DNA of 6,961 nt, from NCBI GenBank assembly GCA_000431135.1, contig HF987895.1:77506-84466 (forward strand), given 5' to 3'. The notes under the pieces are model-generated. The model worked only from the letters and a program-made list of their open reading frames with translations. It was not told the origin of the DNA and did no database searches. The position numbers and the translations under genes were made by a program. Each line of letters starts with the position of its first letter. The first letter of the stretch is position 1. Of the stretch, positions 1 through 5,722 are shown piece after piece. Origin of the DNA: Clostridium sp. CAG:590. Its GTDB lineage: Bacteria; Bacillota; Clostridia; Lachnospirales; Lachnospiraceae.

Positions 1-1
1 A

Positions 2-1384
2 CTCAAATTACAAGCTTATATGACCAACGGGTGGAAGGAATATTATACCGCATATTCCCCAATAATTGCTCCCGGTGCAACCTGCAAATTCCGTGTTACT
101 GCGACAGCCCAAACTTTTACGAACGTCAAGCTGCAGTATACCGCAACCGTATACAAAACTTATAACATCAGCAATGATGAAAACAAACCAATACCTATAG
201 TATTTGACCAGGAAATAACCGGACCGGTCTATCAGCAAGGATATTATAATCAATATTATTCCCTGACTCTGTCCGAAGCATCGACAGTAACGATTAACCT
301 GACCGGCGAATGCAGTTATTATCTTCGAAATAGTATTGGCGAGTATCTTGGGCGTGCCAGTAATCGATTGAACAAATCCGGCAAGGAGACTTTTAAGCTT
401 GCTGCCGGTACTTATAACATGCAACTTATAGGAGGGGGGCAGTCTGATATCGGTAAGGAGTATACATTAAAGGTGTCTGCTGTGCCATATGATTTCGGCA
501 CCGTAAACGTCGACTGGAATATACAGGGACTTGTTGGTGCCTGCAATGTACCGTTTACAGTAACACTTACCGGATCGCCGGAAACTTATGTATATTCAGC
601 TGGAAGCGAACTTCGTTCTTATGGTGATAGAACATCTACCGGATGGAGCGGTGTACTGAATAATTCATCAGCAGGTTATCATACATTACGAGTTGTCTTA
701 TATGCAGACGGTTACGGATTTAAGGAATACACGTATGAATATCATTCTGTACCGGAAGCTCCGATTCTGCTGGAATATTCGTTTAATGTGGGAACTACCA
801 AAATGAATCTGAAAGGTTTAGGACAGATTCAGATGAAAGATGGCAACAAATGGGTAGATGTGAAAAATGTGAAAACAGTAAACGTAGAAGAACGTGTTGT
901 AAGTGGATTGAAACCGGATACGCAATATACGTTCCGCCTTGTCAATTGTATAGAAGAGGCAGGAAAAGAACCATTATACAGTGCGCCTTCTAAACAGATC
1001 AGTATCATAACCGGTTCCAAGAAAAAACCAGCTGTAAAATCAATCAAAGCATACGGATACAAAACCAAATATATTTCACGCAAATACAATAGCGGTTATT
1101 ATGATACTTTAGGGATATGGCATCGCGGGTATTATACCGGTGGCTATTATACCACAAGCTACAAATTGAAGATCGTACTGAAAAAGAAGGCTCCCGGTTT
1201 GAAGACAAAATACCTGAGTGTAAACGGAACCATCTGTAAACTAAAAGGAAAAACCTGCACCTATAGCGATTATTACAGAGGAAAACGAACCAAGAAGAAG
1301 CTAAAAGTAAAAATAGCAACGGCCAAGAGTAATAAATTCCGCGGAACAGGAGCAGCGGTCACCAAGAAAATCACCCTTCGGTAA
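2..1384 (+). CDS. Putative secreted/surface protein with PPC-like and fibronectin III-like domains, C-terminal part (5' end outside window)
   Basis: The frame is open from base 2 to the TAA at 1382-1384 (460 residues visible). The ATG at 20 has no Shine-Dalgarno in front of it and the frame stays open upstream, so the true start lies outside the window. I do not recognise the exact protein. Visible architecture is a series of beta-rich modules. A segment at about 200-484 has alternating hydrophobic strands and a 'KLAAGTYNMQL'-like pattern resembling bacterial pre-peptidase C-terminal (PPC) domains. A second beta module lies at about 490-745. A fibronectin III-like domain at about 752-1012 begins after 'PEAP' and has the typical 'GLKPDTQYTFRL' strand. 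A tail at about 1016-1381 is very basic (34 Lys/Arg against 2 Asp/Glu in 122 residues) and has 15 tyrosines. There is no LPXTG motif or C-terminal membrane segment, so sortase anchoring is not supported. Any attachment to the wall would have to be non-covalent, perhaps through the basic tail (inference). Secretion is inferred from domain type; the signal peptide is not visible. The gene ends 16 bases before a strong terminator, so it is the last gene of its unit. Role unknown; adhesion or polymer binding are possibilities only. Confidence 0.8.
   Translation, partial: LKLQAYMTNGWKEYYTAYSPIIAPGATCKFRVTATAQTFTNVKLQYTATVYKTYNISNDENKPIPIVFDQEITGPVYQQGYYNQYYSLTLSEASTVTINLTGECSYYLRNSIGEYLGRASNRLNKSGKETFKLAAGTYNMQLIGGGQSDIGKEYTLKVSAVPYDFGTVNVDWNIQGLVGACNVPFTVTLTGSPETYVYSAGSELRSYGDRTSTGWSGVLNNSSAGYHTLRVVLYADGYGFKEYTYEYHSVPEAPILLEYSFNVGTTKMNLKGLGQIQMKDGNKWVDVKNVKTVNVEERVVSGLKPDTQYTFRLVNCIEEAGKEPLYSAPSKQISIITGSKKKPAVKSIKAYGYKTKYISRKYNSGYYDTLGIWHRGYYTGGYYTTSYKLKIVLKKKAPGLKTKYLSVNGTICKLKGKTCTYSDYYRGKRTKKKLKVKIATAKSNKFRGTGAAVTKKITLR
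1127..1156 (+). repeat. Short tandem duplication encoding GYYT(G/T) twice
   Basis: Two adjacent 15-base units each encode Gly-Tyr-Tyr-Thr followed by Gly or Thr. They share the core TATTATACC and differ at a few positions. The units lie in the Tyr-rich, basic tail of the surface protein, and another Gly-Tyr-Tyr occurs just upstream. This is a local protein-level repeat and not a mobile or structural DNA element. Confidence 0.45.
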
Positions 1385-1399
1385 TACGATCCGATTTTT

Positions 1400-1440
1400 A
1401 AGGGATTTCTGAATTAATTTCAGAAATCCCTTTTCCTTTT
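1400..1440 (+). terminator. Intrinsic (rho-independent) terminator of the surface-protein gene
   Basis: A perfect 14-bp stem (AAGGGATTTCTGAA at 1400-1413 pairing with TTCAGAAATCCCTT at 1419-1432) closes a 5-base loop and is followed by a T-rich tract (1431-1440, broken by CC). It lies 16 bases after the stop codon of the upstream gene. On the minus strand the stem is followed by A-rich rather than T-rich sequence, so it should act mainly in the plus direction. It separates the upstream gene from the miaB-mutS-mutL unit. Confidence 0.92.
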
Positions 1441-1441
1441 G

Positions 1442-1470
1442 TTGCAATTTTCTTGTTTTTTAGGTATAGT
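1442..1470 (+). promoter_or_regulatory. Predicted sigma-A-type promoter for miaB-mutS-mutL
   Basis: TTGCAA at 1442-1447 (4 of 6 matches to TTGACA) and TATAGT at 1465-1470 (5 of 6 matches to TATAAT) are separated by exactly 17 bases. Transcription would start near 1476-1478 and give a leader of about 65 bases before the miaB ATG. The -35 box begins just past the T-tract of the preceding terminator, a compact arrangement that fits a new transcription unit starting here. It is predicted by inspection only. Confidence 0.65.
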
Positions 1471-1496
1471 AAATATGTATGCGTATCGATATCTAT

Positions 1497-1510
1497 CACA
1501 AGATATTGTG
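1497..1510. promoter_or_regulatory. Small dyad CACAA-GATA-TTGTG in the miaB leader
   Basis: A 5-bp perfect inverted repeat with a 4-base spacer lies about 20 bases downstream of the predicted transcription start and 32 bases before the miaB ATG. It could be a weak RNA hairpin or a small operator-like site, but a dyad this short can occur by chance in AT-rich DNA. No regulator can be named. Confidence 0.2.
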
Positions 1511-1542
1511 TTTTAATAATAATTATCATATAGGAGACACGG

Positions 1543-2967
1543 ATGAGAACAGAACCAAATATAAATGAATTAGAAGCAGCAAAGCAGAAGGAGATCATGG
1601 CACGACTCAAAGTACGACTCGCCAAGGTATCCGAAGAATTAGGCAGACCACTCACTTATTGCAGTGTCTGTTTCGGATGTCAGATGAATGCAAAGGACAG
1701 TGAGAAATTAGAAGGTATTCTGGAAACGATCGGATATGTCCGCACGGAGAGTGAAGATGCAGATTTCCTGATCATGAATACCTGTACGGTACGGGAGAAT
1801 GCAAATCTGCGTGTATATGGCAGATTAGGGCAATTGAAGAAATACAAGAAAAAGAATCCACATATGCTGATTGCTCTTTGTGGATGTATGATGCAGGAGA
1901 GCCAGGTAGTGGAAAAGATCAAGCAAAGCTATCGTCATGTGGATATCATTTTTGGTACTCATAATGTATTCAAGTTAGCAGAACTGATCGAAGCCAAACT
2001 GGATACAAAAGGTATGGTGATCGATATCTGGGAAGGAACCGACGAGATCGTAGAAGATCTTCCTGCTGATCGCAAATATGACTTTAAATGCGGCGTCAAT
2101 ATTATGTTTGGATGTAATAATTTCTGTAGTTATTGTATTGTTCCGTATGTCCGCGGACGGGAACGTTCCAGAAAACCGGAAGACATCATTCATGAGATAG
2201 AGGAATTAGTGGCAGATGGTGTCGTAGAGGTTATGCTGTTAGGACAGAATGTGAATTCTTATGGTAAGAATCTGAAGGAACCGATATCTTTTGCGCAATT
2301 ATTAGAACGGGTAGAACAGATTGACGGTCTGAAGCGGATTCGGTTCATGACTTCCCATCCAAAGGATCTGTCGGATGAATTGATCGAAGTGATGGCAAAG
2401 TCTAAGAAGATCTGCAGACATCTACATTTGCCGATGCAGTCTGGAAGTACAAAGGTACTTACGGATATGAACCGTCGTTATACCAAAGAAGATTATCTGG
2501 CATTAGTTGACAAGATTAAGACTGCCATTCCGGACATTTCTCTTACAACAGATATTATTGTTGGATTTCCAACCGAGACAGAGGAAGATTTTGAGGATAC
2601 TTTAGACGTGGTACGCCGTGTACGTTTTGATTCTGCATTTACATTCATTTATTCGAAAAGAAGCGGTACTCCTGCAGCCAATATGGAATTTGCCGCTACA
2701 GAAGCAGAGATCAAAGATCGTTTTAACCGCCTGTTAACAGAAGTACAGGACATTGCGTCCGAAGTTTGCGGCAGAGATGAAGGAAAAACAATGGAAGTAT
2801 TGGTAGAGGGATTAGATGAACAGGATGATACGTTGCTTACCGGCCGGCTTTCCAATAATACACTGGTTCATTTTCCGGGCGGAAAAGAACTGATCGGAAC
2901 ATTTCAACAGGTGAAATTATTAGAGTCCAAAGGATTTTATTATCTTGGAGAAAGAGAGAATGCATAA
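1543..2967 (+). CDS. miaB: tRNA-2-methylthio-N6-dimethylallyladenosine synthase (MiaB), radical SAM methylthiotransferase
   Basis: MiaB converts i6A37 to ms2i6A37, next to the anticodon of tRNAs that read codons starting with U, using two [4Fe-4S] clusters and S-adenosylmethionine. It acts in the cytoplasm. The 474-residue protein shows all three expected parts. The N-terminal methylthiotransferase domain has cluster cysteines in FGCQMN (C46), NTCTVRENA (C81) and CGCM (C115, with C113 beside it). The radical SAM core has CNNFCSYC (C191, C195, C198) followed by IVPYVRGRERSR. A C-terminal TRAM domain spans about residues 413-472. 'NTCTVRENA' fits MiaB better than RimO or MtaB. The length is usual for Firmicutes MiaB, with about 35 N-terminal residues before the domain proper. 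The ATG is supported by AGGAG at 1532-1536, six bases upstream. It is the first gene of the unit, downstream of a predicted promoter, and its TAA abuts the mutS ATG. The Cys spacing before C46 (C40, C43, C46) is unusual to my eye. Confidence 0.96.
   Translation: MRTEPNINELEAAKQKEIMARLKVRLAKVSEELGRPLTYCSVCFGCQMNAKDSEKLEGILETIGYVRTESEDADFLIMNTCTVRENANLRVYGRLGQLKKYKKKNPHMLIALCGCMMQESQVVEKIKQSYRHVDIIFGTHNVFKLAELIEAKLDTKGMVIDIWEGTDEIVEDLPADRKYDFKCGVNIMFGCNNFCSYCIVPYVRGRERSRKPEDIIHEIEELVADGVVEVMLLGQNVNSYGKNLKEPISFAQLLERVEQIDGLKRIRFMTSHPKDLSDELIEVMAKSKKICRHLHLPMQSGSTKVLTDMNRRYTKEDYLALVDKIKTAIPDISLTTDIIVGFPTETEEDFEDTLDVVRRVRFDSAFTFIYSKRSGTPAANMEFAATEAEIKDRFNRLLTEVQDIASEVCGRDEGKTMEVLVEGLDEQDDTLLTGRLSNNTLVHFPGGKELIGTFQQVKLLESKGFYYLGERENA
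2954..2958 (+). promoter_or_regulatory. Weak Shine-Dalgarno of mutS inside the miaB 3' end
   Basis: GAGAG at 2954-2958 lies nine bases before the mutS ATG, and a better GGAG at 2947-2950 is 17 bases away, which is too far for a normal site. Both are inside the miaB coding sequence. The mutS ATG follows the miaB TAA with no gap, so initiation probably depends partly on ribosomes finishing miaB. The in-frame stop immediately upstream rules out any earlier mutS start. Confidence 0.45.
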
Positions 2968-5619
2968 ATGACACCAATGATGCAGCAATACTGCAAGACC
3001 AAAGAAGAGTATAAAGACTGTATCCTGTTTTATCGGTTAGGTGATTTCTACGAAATGTTTTTTGATGATGCGATCACTGCATCAAGAGAATTGGAGATTA
3101 CACTGACCGGCAAGGATTGTGGTATGGAAGAACGTGCACCGATGTGTGGAATTCCCTATCACGCATACGAGAATTACATGAACCGCCTAGTGGAAAAAGG
3201 CTACAAGGTTGCCATCTGCGAGCAGGTAGAAGATCCAAAGACTGCCAAAGGAATTGTAAAGCGTGAAGTTATTCAGATTGTAACACCGGGCACGAATATG
3301 AGTGCCAACAGTCTAAACGAAACAAAGAATAATTATCTGATGAGCATATATCGCGGGGAACATTACGGAATCTCATTTGTCGATATCACAACAGGTGATT
3401 TCTATACGACAGAAGTGGATCGCTTTTCAAAAGTTATGGACGAGATTGCCAAATTTGCACCGGTTGAGATTCTGATCAACGAGACAATTACAGAGGAAGA
3501 AGACGGAGAATATATGGCTCGTCTTGACCAGTTGCACGACAAAGAACATACAATGGTCAGTGTGATGGAAGACTGGTACTACGAAACAGAGATGGATGAA
3601 CGTCTGATCAAAGAACAGTTCCATGTGATGAATCTGGAAGGTTTGGGACTCAAAGATCTGTCGAATGCCGCATGTTCGGTCGGATGTCTCATATATTATC
3701 TAAAAGATACCCAGAAGGGCTGTGTAGACCATATCAACCATATCAGTACATATCATGTGGAAGACTATGTTGTCTTGGATAGTGCTTCAAGAAGGAATCT
3801 GGAATTGTGCGAAACCATGCGTGACAAGAACAAACGTGGCTCATTGCTTTGGGTATTGGACAAGACGAAAACCGCTATGGGTGCAAGAACCCTGCGTGCC
3901 ATGGTGGAGCAGCCATGTATCCGAAAAGATCGGATTGAAGAACGATTAGACGCCGTGGAAGCATTTAATGATTCCATGATCACGCGGGATGAACTCCGGG
4001 AATATTTAAGTGCCGTCTATGATTTAGAACGTCTGATGACACGCATCACCCTGAAATCCGCTAATCCAAGAGATCTGATCGCATTCAAGAATTCCATTGG
4101 AATCCTGCCACATGTAAAGAGTATTCTAAGAGAATTCCCGACCGGGTTACTTGCACAATACGAATCAGACTTAGATGAATTAGAGGATCTGTACGCTGCA
4201 ATTGATGCTGCGATCATTGAAGAACCACCGATTCTGATCAAAGAGGGCGGTATGATCAAGGATGGTTATAATACGACCGTTGACGAATTAAAGCACGCCA
4301 AATCAGACGGTAAACAATGGTTATTGGATCTGGAAGCCAAAGAACGGGAAGCAACCGGGATTAAGAACCTGAAGATCAAATTCAACAAAGTATTCGGGTA
4401 TTATTTTGATGTTACTAATTCATTCAAGGATCAGGTACCGGACTATTTTATCCGTAAACAGACACTTGCCAATTCCGAGCGATATTCTACTGATGAACTA
4501 GAAGATATTGCCGGTAAGATATTAGGGGCAGAGGATCGTCTGTACGGCTTAGAATATGATTTGTATTGTGAACTTCGTGATAGACTCGGCTTAGAAGTAA
4601 AACGGGTACAGAAAACCGCTAAGATCATCGCGGATCTGGATGCGATTGCCTCCCTTGCATATGTTGCGGAGAAGAATCATTTTGTCAGACCTTCCATGAA
4701 TGAGGAGGGACGAATCAACATTATAGAGGGAAGACATCCGGTAGTTGAAAAAGTATTAGATAACGATTCCTTCATAACAAATGATACCTATCTGGACAAT
4801 GACCTTAACCGGGTATCCATTATTACCGGACCAAACATGGCAGGTAAATCCACCTATATGCGTCAGGTTGCTTTGATCGTGTTGATGGCTCAGATTGGTT
4901 CGTTCGTTCCGGCGAAAAGTGCTGATATTGGAATTGTAGACCGTATCTTTACCCGTGTAGGTGCTTCAGATGATCTGGCTTCCGGACAGAGTACCTTCAT
5001 GGTTGAGATGAGTGAGGTTGCCAATATCTTACGCAATGCAACCGCTAACAGTTTATTGATCTTAGATGAGATTGGAAGAGGAACCTCCACCTTTGACGGA
5101 CTCTCGATTGCCTGGGCAGTTGTTGAATACATCAGCTCTAAAGATCTGTTAGGTGCCAAGACGTTATTTGCAACGCACTATCACGAACTGACAGAATTAG
5201 AGGGTAAGTTAGAGGGTGTGAATAATTACTGTATCTCTGTAAAAGAAGTCGGAGATGATATTGTATTCCTGCGTAAGATCATCAAGGGTGGCGCAGATAA
5301 AAGTTATGGTATTCAGGTTGCAAAACTTGCCGGTGTTCCGGATGTGGTACTTGCCCGTGCAAAAGAGATCGCTGCCGAATTATCGGAACACGATATTACC
5401 GTTACCGCAGCGGCAGACATCATGCCAAAGATATTAGAAGATGTACATAGCAAGGGAAAGAGCAAAGGACGTTCAAAGGATACCGACGGACAATTATCGT
5501 TATTTGGCAATGCTGAGGAATCCAGTGTGGTTGCTGACATCAAAGCGTTAGATCTGTCCAACATGACACCAATGAAAGCGTTGTTATATTTGAATGATCT
5601 GCAGGAACGTTTAAAATAG
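2968..5619 (+). CDS. mutS: DNA mismatch repair protein MutS
   Basis: MutS dimers scan newly replicated DNA, bind mismatches and small loops, and in an ATP-dependent step recruit MutL. The 883 residues are slightly more than in E. coli or B. subtilis MutS (about 855). The N-terminal mismatch-binding domain carries GDFYEMFFDD, with the Phe-x-Glu mismatch wedge at F27/E29. Connector, core and clamp regions follow (for example FGYYFDVTNS near residue 476). The ABC-type ATPase has Walker A GPNMAGKST at 621-629, Walker B LLILDE ending at D700/E701, signature-region sequence SGQSTFMVEMSE before it, and FATHYHEL at 734-741. After the helix-turn-helix dimerisation region comes a basic linker rich in KGKSKGRSK and the peptide QLSLF at 842-846, which matches the bacterial beta-clamp-binding consensus. 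All key residues that I can identify are intact, and this length and architecture are MutS1, not MutS2. The gene follows miaB with no gap and lies 103 bases before mutL, so co-transcription is likely. Confidence 0.98.
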   Translation: MTPMMQQYCKTKEEYKDCILFYRLGDFYEMFFDDAITASRELEITLTGKDCGMEERAPMCGIPYHAYENYMNRLVEKGYKVAICEQVEDPKTAKGIVKREVIQIVTPGTNMSANSLNETKNNYLMSIYRGEHYGISFVDITTGDFYTTEVDRFSKVMDEIAKFAPVEILINETITEEEDGEYMARLDQLHDKEHTMVSVMEDWYYETEMDERLIKEQFHVMNLEGLGLKDLSNAACSVGCLIYYLKDTQKGCVDHINHISTYHVEDYVVLDSASRRNLELCETMRDKNKRGSLLWVLDKTKTAMGARTLRAMVEQPCIRKDRIEERLDAVEAFNDSMITRDELREYLSAVYDLERLMTRITLKSANPRDLIAFKNSIGILPHVKSILREFPTGLLAQYESDLDELEDLYAAIDAAIIEEPPILIKEGGMIKDGYNTTVDELKHAKSDGKQWLLDLEAKEREATGIKNLKIKFNKVFGYYFDVTNSFKDQVPDYFIRKQTLANSERYSTDELEDIAGKILGAEDRLYGLEYDLYCELRDRLGLEVKRVQKTAKIIADLDAIASLAYVAEKNHFVRPSMNEEGRINIIEGRHPVVEKVLDNDSFITNDTYLDNDLNRVSIITGPNMAGKSTYMRQVALIVLMAQIGSFVPAKSADIGIVDRIFTRVGASDDLASGQSTFMVEMSEVANILRNATANSLLILDEIGRGTSTFDGLSIAWAVVEYISSKDLLGAKTLFATHYHELTELEGKLEGVNNYCISVKEVGDDIVFLRKIIKGGADKSYGIQVAKLAGVPDVVLARAKEIAAELSEHDITVTAAADIMPKILEDVHSKGKSKGRSKDTDGQLSLFGNAEESSVVADIKALDLSNMTPMKALLYLNDLQERLK

Positions 5620-5668
5620 ATACATGTATATTGAGATATAAGTTTGTGATAACAATACAGATTGAGAA

Positions 5669-5699
5669 ATCCGGACATATATAATAGTTGTATCCGGAT
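5669..5699. repeat. Inverted repeat ATCCGGA...TCCGGAT between mutS and mutL
   Basis: Seven-base arms at 5669-5675 and 5693-5699 flank an AT-rich 17-base spacer. Each arm contains the self-complementary TCCGGA, so the arms are also direct repeats. No T-tract follows, so it is not a typical terminator. It could be a protein-binding dyad, an mRNA processing or stability hairpin, or chance. It ends 23 bases before the mutL ATG. Confidence 0.45.
5680..5685 (+). promoter_or_regulatory. Isolated TATAAT, possible -10 of a weak mutL promoter
   Basis: A perfect TATAAT hexamer lies 37 bases before the mutL ATG, within the spacer of the inverted repeat. The nearest TTGAGA (5662-5667) is only 12 bases away, too close for a normal -35, and there is no extended TG motif. 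An internal promoter is possible but poorly supported. Read-through from the miaB promoter is the simpler model. Confidence 0.2.
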
Positions 5700-5722
5700 A
5701 GGATTGGGATAGGAGTATATAC

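Noticed and set aside
20..22. ATG at 20 as the true start of the surface-protein gene
   Set aside because: The frame stays open upstream to base 2, no Shine-Dalgarno precedes the ATG, and the protein has no signal peptide from this point. It is an internal methionine of a gene that enters from outside the window.
8..424. Minus-strand reading frame of 138 codons opposite the surface-protein gene
   Set aside because: It lies wholly opposite a better-supported coding frame, has no recognisable domain and no good ribosome binding site. The hydrophobic look comes from reading Asn/Tyr-rich codons on the other strand.
1400..1440. Bidirectional function for the terminator
   Set aside because: On the minus strand the stem is followed by an A-rich stretch and not a T-tract, and no convergent gene is present.
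3755..3949. Plus-strand 64-codon frame nested in mutS
   Set aside because: It overlaps conserved MutS sequence in another frame, has odd composition (many Trp and Cys) and no ribosome binding site. I judge it a shadow frame.
5255..5437. Plus-strand 60-codon frame nested in the mutS 3' region
   Set aside because: It is an out-of-frame reading of a conserved MutS segment with no independent initiation signal.
5620..5629. Palindrome ATACATGTAT just after the mutS stop
   Set aside because: A 10-base palindrome in AT-rich intergenic DNA is easily a chance event, and nothing around it suggests an operator.
5313..5678. Minus-strand reading frame of 121 codons over the mutS 3' end
   Set aside because: It is antisense to the conserved MutS C-terminus. 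The Ser/Ala-rich composition is what the complementary strand of this coding sequence would give, and no domain is visible.
5669..5699. Inverted repeat after mutS as an intrinsic terminator
   Set aside because: The stem is only 7 bp with a 17-base loop and is followed by GATTGGGAT rather than a T-tract.
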